DNA of 47,272 nucleotides from Omnitrophica bacterium RIFCSPLOWO2_12_FULL_50_11 (GCA_001804315.1 MHFT01000104.1:1-47272); one strand, 5' to 3'. Positions 1 through 11,460 are shown, numbered from the stretch's first letter. Numbers and translations are program-made. The notes: generated by a model from the letters alone, not told the origin.

Positions 1-3000
1 AGCTTGGTCCTTGTCGGAGAAGTCTTTGGCGTACACGGTCACGTGAAAGAGGTCTTGGCCGTCAAACTCAGTCCCTGTCCCGGTTGTGAGCTTGGTCCTG
101 AGCGCAGGGTCGTTTATCTTTCTCTGTTCAATCCAGGTTACGTCGAGTTGCAGGCTATTTGTCGGGTCGCCGTCGGCGTCTGCCGCGGTTCCGTTTTCGT
201 AGCGGATGGATTGAATTCGGATCAAACTGCCATCACCGAAGACGTCGAGCTGGGTTGTTTCGCCCGTGGCGAAGTTGAAAGTGTTCGTATTGTAAGTGAT
301 GAGGTTTACTGCTTTCGCAAAAGGATCGAAGCCCACTGGGAGGTTGCCACGGAGATCCTCGAATTCAGCGATCTTAGTGAGATACGTTTGCTTAGCGAAG
401 GTATGTTTTCCCGTTTCTTCGTGATTTTCGATCTCCCAACTTTTTATGTAAAAAACGTTGTCTTGGCCCTTCTCCGCAACTTGGAATGTATGACTTTGAA
501 GTTCGGTGAAATTTGAATATTGTCGGGTGGTCTCGTCAAATACGGCGCTGTCGTAGACAAAAAGTTCCGTTCCTTTGGCTTCCAGATTGACACCGGCAGG
601 ATTGAGCTCGGAAACATTGTCCCTCCGAACTTGACGCGTATAGGTGTCGTCCGGCGTTCCTTCCTTGAAATCACTTCCGAAGTCGTGGATGACAAAGCTA
701 TCGTTGCCAATTTGCTGCTGGCGGAAGGAACTGATCTCGCGGTCTTCGGAACCCTCTTTCCTCTTTAAGTTAGAATCCAGTTCAATCTTGAACCGTCTCG
801 TAAAATCGTAATCATTCGTCTCATTCGTCCCATCTTTCATGTACTGGAGCACATCATACGAGGTATGAATGACAGCGGTAAGCTGCGCCTCAGGTCGTGG
901 ATCCTTCTCGAAATAATTAATCTGCTTCACGCGATCTGCGCGAAAAAGACCGACTTCATAAACCGTCTCTTGCACTTTGATACAGGAGGTCGAATTCCCG
1001 GAACACTGAGATGTCGCAAGAGCTTCAGAATTTGTCTGAGTGTCAATCGGCGTCAAAAGTTCATAAGTGGTGACTTTGTCAATCCGGTGAGCGCCGAGGT
1101 AATCGTAAACGGACTCGGAAAGCAGTTTGCCGCCGTCATCGAAACTTTGGATAAAGTCGACAAGGCCGATTCCAAATACGTCGGCTCGGCCAGTCGTCCC
1201 GCGAGGAAAGTAATGAATCGAGGTCTCAAGCCAGCCACCGGCAGCAGGAGGGACCGCTTTCTCAGCCGAAACATTCCATTGCTCCAAGCGGGCGAGCAGC
1301 CGAAAGTCTTCATGGTTTGAATCGGTGCCGCGATAGAAATAATCGCTTCTCGTAATAATCTTAGCGCCCTCGAAGTCATATATATAGGAAGTCGAGGCGC
1401 GGCCATCGGCGTCATATTCGGTAACATTCACATTCAGACGCTCTGTACCTGAACCCAGTTTCGTTTCAAGGGTCTTACGAAGCCGGAAACCGGCCGGGTC
1501 TTGAGGATCGGAATACTCATACTGGACACGATTTCCATCCGGCCTTTCCACGCGGTCGATCACCGGAGGATTCTTTGTATCGGCGTGGGGCTTGTAATAG
1601 GTCCTCGTTCGAAGTTTGAATGTTGACATCGGGCCGTCGTCTCGGATCGCGTAGTCAAGGTCCGGATTCCAACGCTCCGTCTCTGGAACACCATCTCCGT
1701 TATCATCGTTGTAAACATATGTTTCCACAGCGCCATAAACATCTTTGACAGAGTCAATTTCGTACTCGCCGCCCTGCTGGGAATATTTAACTTCCCTGCC
1801 ATCGCTAAATCGCACCGTTAACTTGCCATCGTTAGGATCCCTCACAATACTCTGAACAAAATCGGTTCCAATCACGCTTGTGACCGTGAAGTTGGTCACT
1901 TGATCTAGATTCTCATCCAACCAGTATTGGACAACGACGCCATTCGAATAGACGATCTCACGGTGGCGACAATTCGGAACGTCACTCAAGCAATTGACGA
2001 CCGAGGTCAAAGCACTTTTGTCAAATCCGACATCGCTTAAACGTCGGGATCTCGGATCGATCACGTGCTGAAACTCCTGCAAAATGTTGCCGTCTTTGTC
2101 CACGACGGCCGCGATGGCACCATTCTTAAAAAAGGTGGTAACGCCATTTTCATCGGTCACCGAGGTCAGAGCGCCGCTCTGATCCCACCTTCTAAAAAGA
2201 TCTTTTCGCCGCTCCTCAATTAAACGGGCAAAGTGCAAGTCTCCGGGATGAGCTTCATCGAACTGGTAGGTTTGCGAGACGTGTCCAAGACTCGAGGTAA
2301 TCGTGACCGTTTTCTTCACATCATCGTAGGCGTAGTGCAGGGTATCCCCGGTTCCCAAGTTACGGTACACACTGACACGACCTTGTTCGTCGTACACTTC
2401 CTCAACAAACACCTTTTTGACGGCATCGTAGACAAGCGCATTCAATATACGGTCATCGAAGGGTCCAAATACACCATCTGTACCTAATGAATAGGTAAAC
2501 CGAGAAATTGGGTCAATGCTAAGGTGGCCCGCCTGATCATAACGAAACGCGGTGACGGTTATCGTCCCGCGGTTCGGATCTTGTGCGTAGCGAGTTAATT
2601 GGCGCACGAAATCAAACGCGGCCTCTCGTTCGGTCAATGCGTACGAACCGTCCGCTCGAAGCAAACGTCCCATGTCATCTCGCCGGAACACCTTGGCGTA
2701 CCCATCGTAGGTCAAAAGATTTCCAGCGGAGTCAAAGGTTTCAACAAAAGATCGACCCTGCTCAAAGCCGAATACGGAACGGAACACGTCATCTCTTGCT
2801 CCGATTTTTCCGTCAGCACCCAACGCAAGTTCTGTCGTACTCAAAAGAGGGCCAGCAACGAGATCGGCGCTGATCGTGCGAACTTCAACGGTGACATCCC
2901 CGGCACCGTTATATTGATACGTGGTCATCGTTCCTGCGACAGGATCCACAATTTCCTTGATCCGATTGAAGCTGTCGAAACGCTTGACCAACTCACTCGC

Positions 3001-6000
3001 CAGCCTGTCATTTCCACCGCCCAACACGCCATCGACTCCCATGTCGATCGTAACCGCGGCCTGAACGGTATCGGTACTGTCTCGGAGAATAAGGGCTGCC
3101 TGATTGGTACCGACACCGAAATCGTACTGGATGGTTTCCCCAGTCGCCGTATTGCGGGAAGAAATCAATACGCCGCTCTGATACGTATGAATGATTTCTT
3201 CGCCATCCGCGTTGACTCTCGTTACGATCACCGTGCCACTGCCTGGAACATTCGCCCGCGGCATTTCGCCAAAGATTGCTAACGCTTGAGCAACGTCAAA
3301 GGTACTAGCAGTCGCTCCAACCAGAAAGTCGTCCGCATTACCGAACTCTCGGTCGCCGCCCATGCTGATCACACGGGCCGCCCCGCCAGGTAACGTGACG
3401 GTCACCACATTTTGAGCCGTGTCGTACGAATAGGAAGTAAGCTGTGCGAGCGTTTCATTGTAAGAGGAGACGATCTGGCCGTTTTGGTACGTTTCGACAA
3501 TTCGGTAACTGCGATCGTCCAAGTAGGAAAATTGAACCAGCTCAGGTTCGTCAAAGGGATTTTCCTCTGAGCGGTATCGGTACGTGTAAATCGAACCGTT
3601 CCTCGCGTGAACCGTAAACGTGCGATCTTGATGAAAGGTATAGGTGGCAAGCGTCTCGCCGGTGGTTAAATTCTTCGCTTCGATCGGCCGCCTTGTAAAA
3701 GGACCATAAATAAATTCGACGATTTCGTTCGCTTGATTGGTTTGCTGCAAGGCCAAAAGCGTATCGCTGCCTTCCCCTAATGACTTTCCTTCCTCCGGCC
3801 TCCAGAGCTGACGCATGCCGTTGAGCTCGATCCAAAACGTGCCGTCCCGATTGTCGAGGACGACCGCGCCTTCGACGCCGACCGGCGCACCTCCAAAACC
3901 AGCTATCTCCGGCATCAAAGCCGGCGCCGGCGGCGGATTGTGAAAGTTGGTGTCGCGGATGTCGAGACGTTCTTCTCCGCCCGTAGCGCCGCTAGCACCT
4001 TCGATAACGCCGCGGCCGCTCATGCTTGCGTTTTCAATTTTCCGCTGAAGGTCTTCGATATTTTTCCGGATTCTTTCGCAGTCCTCCGGATCCTCGGTAC
4101 TCTCTGTCGCGCATTGAATGAAGGAACGAATCATCCGTTTCAAAAGTTTGATTTCATTTTCAAGATCCGGCGCACCGCCCCCGCGTACGCGCAATGAAGA
4201 AAAGGCGGAACCGGCCGAACCCGGAGCGCCTTGCGGCACCTGATCTGGAGAAGGTTCCGGACACGTGATTTCCTGATCGTCCGATGTCAAGAGATTGCTG
4301 TCGGTGCCAAAGTTAAAGCATGTGATTTTCTCGCTCCCAGCCGCTTGCTTGGAATAATAGGTCTCGGAAAAATTGACGTAGCCTTCGAAAAGAAGTTCCT
4401 CGGGTGTCACGCCGTCTTCATTCAACCGATGAATCGCAATCGTATTCGTCACGTAATTGATCCGCGTAATTTGATGCGCGGTATCGTCATAACGAATCTC
4501 GTAGTTGTCGAAGGCGTTAGGATCAGGATCATCCGCCTTGGGAGCCCGATGGCGAAGCAAACGTCCGACGCTCCCGTCCGAAAGCTGCTCGTACTCAAGA
4601 AGAATGGATGTTTGCTCTGTACCAGCAGCGTCAAAAATTCGATATCTGCCGTCGGCCGCAACAAACTTTAGATTCGGTTGGTTGGATAACGTGGAGACGG
4701 CGACCGATACGGTGGAAAGAGGAGTTCCTGCTGGTGCGAGTCCCGCATAAATGGAAATGGTCCTGTCGATGTAGTTCAAAAAGGCAACGGTTGGTGGAGT
4801 AGTATCGGTAGCAGCGTTGTAAATGAGGGCATAATCTGAGAGTCCTAAACTGAGGGGGTCGCCTTCAGGAGGACCACGGTACCGGAGCAAGCGGCCGAAA
4901 TCTCCCGCTGGTAGCGCTTCGTATTCTGTGAGAACCTCTGGGTGGTCCGGATCGAGGATTTGGTAGACGTCGCCGGCTCGTTTCAGGGTGACTTTGAACT
5001 CTTTTGTGCCCACAGCCGTAAAGGTGCCGCTCTCGATGAGGTCGCCCGTCGATTCGTAAAATCCGGAGGTTTCATTGAGGCGAAGCTGGGTCCGGTAAAA
5101 GGTTCCCTGATCGTAATCAAGATAAGTTAGGATTCCATCTTCATCATCGTAGACGTATTCGACGTGGATCCATCGGGCGGCGTCTTCCGGGTCGGGACCT
5201 TGATATTCGAGAAGTCTTCCGACCCCGCCTTCCGCCAGCCGTTCCGTTACTTGGAGGTACTGCGCATTCGCAATATCATAAAAGCGTTACGTATCACCAT
5301 CTACTTCCGCGAGCACTTTAACTGTGACAGCGCCTGCACCGTCATGCACGAGAACGCCGGAGGCGATGAACTGGCCGTCTAAACGCCGCATGACAAACGT
5401 TTTGTCGGCATAGTCATAGTACGTAACGCGATCCTCTTCATATTGAAATTGGACATCGATTTGAATATCGGGCGTCAAGGGATTGTGGTCCTGGTCATAA
5501 AAACCCTGAAAGGCAAGCAGCCAACCTGTTCCGTTCTCCGTCAGCTGCCACACCTGCGTCGCAGCCGTGGCGGGGTCGAGAACAAGGAGCTCACGATTCT
5601 CCCAGTCGTAGATCCTGAGGTCAATTCCAACGAGCTCGCCGTTCTTCTCGATGATGATACCGGACCTGAGGAGCCTCCCTGGATCTGAAGTTCCCGGCAT
5701 AACTTCGTATACCTGAAAGGAATCGACTTCATCGGGAGCATGTGCCCGTGTAATGATCTGGACCTCGCCACTCGAATCATCATAGGAAAATTCTCGAACC
5801 ACGAGCTGGTCGGGATGTTCTGGATCCGTGAAATCCCCTATCTCCAGAATTCGATTGGTCAAAAGATCCATCTGAAAGTAAGCACAGGCAGCATCCGCAC
5901 GAGAGCAATCAGGGTGATCTCGATTCGGTGCTGTACACGTTTGAATTTGGCCGCTGCTTTCACAACTCATTTCCGTACTGGCAAAATCCAACGACTTGCC

Positions 6001-6387
6001 AAATTCAACAAAATCCGAAACTGTTTCCGCAGGCGGTTCCGCCCTCTCCGGCTCTTCGAAATCTTTGACTCCGATTTCAGGGTGATCGACACGCGTACGC
6101 GTCGAAAAATCCCGTGAATAGCGGACGTCACCGAATAGCTTTTCCTTGTTCAGGACGTCACTCACGTCATCCATCCAATCAGGTCGTTCCGTGAGAGGGA
6201 CCTGCGGAATGGAATATCCCATCGCGATCGGCAAGTCGAGTTGTGTGGTGATAAACGTCACGATCACGGCCACCGAAATCATTCTCATCAGCGGCCAATA
6301 AGTCGGCGTTCTGAGCGGCGTGAAGATTTTTTGTCGATCCATCGTTCTACAGGTTTTGATAAGTCTTGGAAATCCTTTCAGCCCCAA
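1..6387 (-). pseudogene. Giant YD/RHS-repeat-like cell-surface protein, partial (runs off left edge), interrupted by one in-frame TAA at 5287-5289
   Basis: N-terminal 366-aa ORF (5287-6387; TTG start at 6387, ATG alternative MDRQKIF at 6342) has a hydrophobic signal/anchor segment. I scanned plus-strand triplets 1-5286 in the same frame and found no tta/cta/tca, so the frame stays open to the left edge. Translation is YD-rich (e.g. AFRYDQAGHLS, YAYDDVKKTVTITSSLGH, YVYNDDNGDGVPETERW). Confidence 0.8.
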
Positions 6388-6397
6388 GACATAAAAA

Positions 6398-6437
6398 AAT
6401 GCTAGCCGCCCAGCATACGCTCGCCTCCGCTAGCATT
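6398..6437 (-). terminator. Candidate intrinsic terminator between the porin gene and the Rhs gene
   Basis: On the minus strand, aatgctagc...gctagcatt followed directly by a T-run (tttttttatg). Arms 6398-6406 and 6429-6437; loop is long (22 nt). Confidence 0.5.
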
Positions 6438-6685
6438 AATCTGATCCAGAAAGACTCATGTTTGTGTTTGTCACAAAGTTAATCTATTTATAAAAACATC
6501 AACTACAAGTGATATAAGTATACCCGAACTTCTTAAATGATGCAATATTCTAACAAGGAAAATATCCTGCATTCGGATAACATACGATTCCGCTCCAAAC
6601 TACCAGGGAGGGATAAGTAGACTGTAGCAAAAAGATACAATATTTACAGGTAGGCTTACTGAAACTACCCCTCCATAGGGAACGC

Positions 6686-8080
6686 TCACACACTAATAAG
6701 GGTTTGAACGTAGAAAAACTCGGCCGCGTCATGAACGCCCGTGTCTTTGACGAAAGGGCCCGCGTGAAAGTGAGAATAGCCGATTAAAAACCCAATGTGC
6801 TTAGTCACCTCCCACCTGGCCAGCAGATCCAATTCTTGACCTACAGTCGTACTCGCGCCTGATCGGGCGGGACGGATGACATTCTGCCCTGCACCAAACC
6901 AGGCACTGCGATTTGTATCCAAGAAAAACCAATGATAATCACAACTCAATTTAATCTTTCTGTGCGGCTTCAAGTCTGTCCCTATTGTTACATCGTTCAT
7001 ATTCCTGAGACTGGCAAAATCCATATAGCCATAGAAAAAGTGATTGGTCGGAAACAAATTGTCAAAATTTTTAAAGTCCCCATCTCGCGGATCATCATCT
7101 CCCGAACCATGATTATATTCGAAGTGAAATCTTGGTTCCCACGGCAGGACCACAAAGGTATAACCAACTTCATTGTGCCAAGCCCACGCTTTGATGTCAT
7201 CGTGCGAGCGCGATCCAAACTGCCACGCCCACTCAATTCCGTAGTCAAAATTCCACTTCTTCCCTTTGAACCGGTTTCCAGCCGTATACTCTTTGAGCTG
7301 CCCAAACGCTCCCGCTTTTTCCCCCACAATTTCATTATTCCGGTTGTGCCGGATGAAAAGAAACGTGTCAAAAACATGATCAAGAAGGGGTCTCAAACTT
7401 GTATAAACGCCGTATAAATTGTCCTCATGCGCTCCTGAGTCTGCTCGATTGCGCCTCACACGAGTGACTTGGCTGAACCAAGCATCCGCTTGAAGCCAAG
7501 GAACAGGATCATAAATTACCTTGGCGGCATCAAAAACCCGCCCGACGTTCGACCAACCAAAAGGGCCAACGAACCGTTGGTCCCCATAGCTTAATTCTTG
7601 TCGTCCTGCTTTAAGGGTCAGAGGAACCTTCTTCCACGGACTTTTCAGCTCCCCATAAAGCTGGCGGAGATCCATCCGATCAACGAAAGCAGTGGTGCGA
7701 TTAAGACTGCTGTCCGCAAAACTTTCCGCATCTTGACCTTCAATAAAAACTCTGAAATATGGGTCGAAAGCAAGATCGGCATTCAGGCGATTCCTAAAAA
7801 GATGGACAGCATCATCCTCATTCGCAGCGTCATTAAAATTGAAATCGTCACGAAGTTCAAGACGGTAACGGAACTCGCCTCCGAATTTAACTCTCACTCG
7901 ATCTCCATGCAGCGGAACCGGTCTCGTCAGACCATCCAGGAAGCCATCTGATACGCTTAACATCTGAGAAGCAGGGTGAAGTGTTCGTGTAGGCTCTTCA
8001 GCAAAACTTGAACCTGCTGAAAGGGCGAAAACAACAATCACTAAAACGGCCCTCCTTATATTTTGAACGAGGGAGTCCAT
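6686..8080 (-). CDS. Outer-membrane beta-barrel porin, alginate-export family-like
   Basis: 464 aa, signal peptide (VLVIVVFALSAGSSFAEE), VKFGGEFRYRLELRDDF...LFRNRLNADLAFDPYFRVFIEGQDA, GRQELSYGDQRFVGPFGWSNVGRVFDA; amphipathic strands to the C-terminus. Confidence 0.75.
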   Translation of the reverse strand: MDSLVQNIRRAVLVIVVFALSAGSSFAEEPTRTLHPASQMLSVSDGFLDGLTRPVPLHGDRVRVKFGGEFRYRLELRDDFNFNDAANEDDAVHLFRNRLNADLAFDPYFRVFIEGQDAESFADSSLNRTTAFVDRMDLRQLYGELKSPWKKVPLTLKAGRQELSYGDQRFVGPFGWSNVGRVFDAAKVIYDPVPWLQADAWFSQVTRVRRNRADSGAHEDNLYGVYTSLRPLLDHVFDTFLFIRHNRNNEIVGEKAGAFGQLKEYTAGNRFKGKKWNFDYGIEWAWQFGSRSHDDIKAWAWHNEVGYTFVVLPWEPRFHFEYNHGSGDDDPRDGDFKNFDNLFPTNHFFYGYMDFASLRNMNDVTIGTDLKPHRKIKLSCDYHWFFLDTNRSAWFGAGQNVIRPARSGASTTVGQELDLLARWEVTKHIGFLIGYSHFHAGPFVKDTGVHDAAEFFYVQTLISV

Positions 8081-8646
8081 GATTTCATGTCCTCTTTGGT
8101 ATTGATATTAAAGAAAAAGTTGGAACTAAATTCGGACCGAATCAGCTTCTTTTCGGGCACCGTCGATAGAAAATCATGCATCGAAAATTTATTCTTTTCA
8201 ATCGCCTCTTTTTTTATGGAACCAGACAGCCGAGATTCATACAGGCCGGGAAACGGCTGCGTTTGATTCCCACTCGTGCAAAACAATGTGACCAGACTTT
8301 GCCGGTCATGCTGATTCAAAAGCGTCTCAAGCACAAATGTCGTGAGCGCGGGCATATCGCAAGTCAGAACCAAGAGTGAAGTGTTTGGAAAAGTGAGACA
8401 CGCCGTGTACAAACCGCCAATGGGCCCACAGTTTGGAATCAGATCTTTTTCGATGCGGCAATTTAAAAATGAGTGTTCCCGCTCGCGGCTGGTCATCACA
8501 ACCGGCTCAAGATTGAGTTTCCTTAAAAGTTTGACCGCTCGCTCAAGAAGGGTCACCCCGTCGAGGCGAGCCAGTGCCTTATCCTGCCCAAAACGGGTGC
8601 TTTTTCCACCCGCAAGCACAATTCCTTTAATGCCGTCGCGCCTCAT
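8056..8646 (-). CDS. mobA: Molybdenum cofactor guanylyltransferase MobA
   Basis: 196 aa, GIVLAGGKSTRFGQDKALARLDG nucleotidyltransferase signature, VLTCDMPALT. Confidence 0.85.
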   Translation of the reverse strand: MRRDGIKGIVLAGGKSTRFGQDKALARLDGVTLLERAVKLLRKLNLEPVVMTSREREHSFLNCRIEKDLIPNCGPIGGLYTACLTFPNTSLLVLTCDMPALTTFVLETLLNQHDRQSLVTLFCTSGNQTQPFPGLYESRLSGSIKKEAIEKNKFSMHDFLSTVPEKKLIRSEFSSNFFFNINTKEDMKSWTPSFKI

Positions 8647-9073
8647 GAATCAACTCCGCTGGATCATCGCAACGCATCCACTCCGAAGTTCCATCTGCAT
8701 AAACTTCCTTTTTCCAAATGGGTACGCGCTCTTTAATTTGATCGACCACGGCTCTCACCGCGGCGAAAGCCTCATTCCGATGAGGGGCAGTGACCGTAAT
8801 GGCCACCGCTACCTCGCCCACCTCAAGCCATCCGACACGATGCAGGACCCTAATCTCGTGTGCTTCGTACCGCCCTTTAACTTCATCGATGATGGAACGA
8901 ATTGCCTTCTCTGCCATCGAAGAGTAAGAGTCATAATAAAGTCCTTTGACGCGACATTCTTCCTCGTGACTACGCACGACGCCGATGAACGAAGCGACGG
9001 CTCCGCAGGATTCATCAGGCTGTCGGCTTAAGAAATCGGAAGCAGAAATAGGTTGATCGGTAAGATACATCAA
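8627..9073 (-). CDS. moaE: Molybdopterin synthase catalytic subunit MoaE
   Basis: 148 aa, GAVASFIGVVRSHEE..., VLHRVGWLEVGEVAVAITVTAPHRNEAFAAVRAVVDQIKERVPIWKKEVYADG. Confidence 0.92.
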   Translation of the reverse strand: MMYLTDQPISASDFLSRQPDESCGAVASFIGVVRSHEEECRVKGLYYDSYSSMAEKAIRSIIDEVKGRYEAHEIRVLHRVGWLEVGEVAVAITVTAPHRNEAFAAVRAVVDQIKERVPIWKKEVYADGTSEWMRCDDPAELIHEARRH

Positions 9074-9319
9074 TTAACCACCCGACATGGGGGGCAAAAT
9101 AGCCAAGACATCTTGATCTTTCAACTTTGTATCCGGCGCTACGAATTCCTCGTTCACCGCATATCGAAGAGACATTAATTTCCATGGATCTCGATCGACG
9201 CCGCTAAATAATGACTGTGCAAGTTCCCCTACAGTCGTACACGCTTCGACTTGAAGCATTCGCTCTCCAGTGCCAAACACGTCCTTCAATTGAGCAAAGA
9301 AAAGAACCTTGACGGTCAT
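9074..9319 (-). CDS. moaD: Molybdopterin synthase sulfur carrier subunit MoaD
   Basis: 81 aa ubiquitin-like fold pattern ending in ILPPMSGG (C-terminal GG); adjacent to moaE. Confidence 0.9.
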   Translation of the reverse strand: MTVKVLFFAQLKDVFGTGERMLQVEACTTVGELAQSLFSGVDRDPWKLMSLRYAVNEEFVAPDTKLKDQDVLAILPPMSGG

Positions 9320-9351
9320 CCCACCACCTGTTTTTCTGCCGTTTCCATCAC

Positions 9352-10572
9352 CTATCCGCCTGCCAGAAACGGCAGAACATGCGTCACCACCTTCTCACCC
9401 TTTTTTACCCCTCTGCCATTCGGAGGAATCAGGACTAAAGCATTGGTGTCACACAAGGAAGAGATCATGTGAGAACCCTGATGAGGCAAAGGGGTTACTG
9501 CTCTTCCATTTTGCGAGGGTTGAACCTTCGCCTTCAAAAAAACAAGTTTCTGGCGATCAGATGCAACCGCTTTTGAAAGCTTTTGCTTTTCCGTGCGTAG
9601 ACCAGGATTCACAAATCCAGACATGGAGCGAATTGCTAAATAAACGTATTCATAAAAACAGGTGAACACACTCGCAGGATTCCCTGGGAGGCCAAAGACG
9701 ATGACGTTTCTCCTCTTCCCAAAATAAATGGGTTTGCCTGGTTTTTGATTCACCTTCCAAAAAATTTGACGAACCCCTAATCCCCGTAGAATGTCTTTCA
9801 CATAGTCATAATCACCAACTGAAATTCCCCCGATGAGAATCACAAGATCGCTTGAACGAAGCGCCTTGCGGACGATTTTCCTCAAAATTCCTGGTCTGTC
9901 CTGAACGGTCTTAACCAAGAAAGGCTCTACCCCAAGCAATCTGAGCGCAGAAGAAATCATCACGGAATTGCTGTCATAAATTTTCCCACGCGTTAATTTC
10001 GTCCCCGCCTGAATCAATTCACTCCCTGTCGCAATCACCGAAACTCTTGGGCGTGCAAAAACTTGTACCTTTCCTTTTCCGAGTGACGCGAGGATCGCCG
10101 CGACCGCTGGATGAATGACGGTGCCGTTAAAGACCACTTGGGCTCCTTTTTTTAATTCCTCACCTCGCAAACGAATATGCGCACCGGGTGCCACCCGTTT
10201 TGTGATAACCAGATCCTTGCCTTCTACTGTAGCTTCCTCTTTCAGAAGGACGGCATTGCCCCCGCGAGGAATCAATGCGCCTGTCATAATTCTGTAGGCC
10301 TTTTTGGGAGGTAAGAATTTAGGAGGATCCCCTGCTTTAAGAGCGCCCGCGATTTTAAGAAAAATTGGATTCTTCTTCGAAGCAGAATTTATATCCCGCG
10401 ATCTCAACACATACCCATCCATTGCTGAATGATCATATTGAGGCAGCGGAAAAGGCGTCTTAACGTCCTCCGCAATGACATAACCTAAAGAATCCGCTAC
10501 CCGAATCGTCTGTCTCTTTGGCCCTGGGGTATTTTTTTCGATCAATCGTTGCGCTTGTTGAAAGGAAATCAC
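9352..10572 (-). CDS. moeA: Molybdopterin molybdenumtransferase MoeA
   Basis: 406 aa, PLPQYDHSAMDGYVLRSRD, IMTGALIPRGGNAV, SVIATGSELIQAG, GGISVGDYDYV, GLPGNPASVF. Confidence 0.93.
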   Translation of the reverse strand: MISFQQAQRLIEKNTPGPKRQTIRVADSLGYVIAEDVKTPFPLPQYDHSAMDGYVLRSRDINSASKKNPIFLKIAGALKAGDPPKFLPPKKAYRIMTGALIPRGGNAVLLKEEATVEGKDLVITKRVAPGAHIRLRGEELKKGAQVVFNGTVIHPAVAAILASLGKGKVQVFARPRVSVIATGSELIQAGTKLTRGKIYDSNSVMISSALRLLGVEPFLVKTVQDRPGILRKIVRKALRSSDLVILIGGISVGDYDYVKDILRGLGVRQIFWKVNQKPGKPIYFGKRRNVIVFGLPGNPASVFTCFYEYVYLAIRSMSGFVNPGLRTEKQKLSKAVASDRQKLVFLKAKVQPSQNGRAVTPLPHQGSHMISSLCDTNALVLIPPNGRGVKKGEKVVTHVLPFLAGG

Positions 10573-11315
10573 AAGAGACCCAAAAGTAATCTCACAGAAA
10601 CATATAAAATGAGAACCGCGAACATTTGCTGGAGCCGTATTTTTGGCAAATGATACGCCCCGAGTCGAGAACCAATTTGCCCTCCAATGAAAACAGCCAA
10701 TCCCAGGGGCAGCATCGAACCCACCTCCACTGTCCCTTTGTGAATTTGTCCAAAGAGACCCGCAAGCGAATTCGCCGCAATAAATAAACTAGCCGCGGCG
10801 GCTGCTTCCTTTACGTTCACCCATTTCATCAGAAGCAGTAAGGGACTTAAAAAAATTCCGCCGCCGATTCCAACAAGTCCTGAAAGAAATCCAATGAAGC
10901 CACCTAAAGGTAAGCCAATCGTCCACGCTTCTTTCGCTGAGACCTGCCTTGAAACCTCAAACAACTTTTCAGGGAGCAGCATTCTTAAAGCAACAACAAA
11001 AAGCGAAAGTCCTAAAAGAAGTGAGAACACATCCTTGCCGATCGACGTCCGTCCGCCAAGATACGCCATCGGAATGGATAAAACAAGATAGGGCAGCACC
11101 CGTTCAAACTTAAGGTACCCTCCGCGGTAAAAGTGCCAAAGCCCGCCTCCTGTCACAATGATATTACAAATCAATGCGATCGGAGGAATGTTTTGATACG
11201 GAAGACCCGCGAGCGCAAGAAACGCAAGATAGGACGATCCTCCGCCAAATCCCATCATGGAATAAATGAGCGCAATCGCAAAGAAGACAGGCAGCAGCCA
11301 AAATGGAATTGTCAT
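10569..11315 (-). CDS. TauE/SafE-family anion permease
   Basis: 248 aa polytopic; MMGFGGGSSYLAFLALAGLP and GFLSGLVGIGGGIFLSPLLLLM duplicated motifs typical of TauE/SafE. Confidence 0.85.
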   Translation of the reverse strand: MTIPFWLLPVFFAIALIYSMMGFGGGSSYLAFLALAGLPYQNIPPIALICNIIVTGGGLWHFYRGGYLKFERVLPYLVLSIPMAYLGGRTSIGKDVFSLLLGLSLFVVALRMLLPEKLFEVSRQVSAKEAWTIGLPLGGFIGFLSGLVGIGGGIFLSPLLLLMKWVNVKEAAAAASLFIAANSLAGLFGQIHKGTVEVGSMLPLGLAVFIGGQIGSRLGAYHLPKIRLQQMFAVLILYVSVRLLLGLL

Positions 11316-11340
11316 ATCTAAAACACCTCAAGAAATCCCT

Positions 11341-11448
11341 GTCATCCTGAGCCCTTCGCCGTCATCCTGAGCGGAGCAGCGGCTCAGGACAGGCTCCGCG
11401 AAGGATCTCACGTTCCGAGATCCTTCGGCCTACGGCCTCAGGATGACG
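11341..11448. repeat. GTCATCCTGAG...AAGGATCT-type palindromic intergenic repeat (copy 1)
   Basis: gtcatcctgagc...gcgaaggatctcacgttccgagatccttcggcctacggcctcaggatgac; terminal gtcatcctgag/ctcaggatgac inverted arms. Confidence 0.8.
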
Positions 11449-11460
11449 TCTTGTTAATTC

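Noticed and set aside
5287-5289. Genome-wide stop-codon reassignment as an explanation for the TAA
   Set aside because: Other genes use TAA, TAG and TGA as normal terminators (e.g. tatA ends in TGA), so reassignment is not supported.
4-5382. Many plus-strand ORFs in 1-5382 (e.g. 4-516, 865-1320, 2599-3282)
   Set aside because: They are antisense shadows of the continuous minus-strand Rhs frame, which I checked codon by codon.
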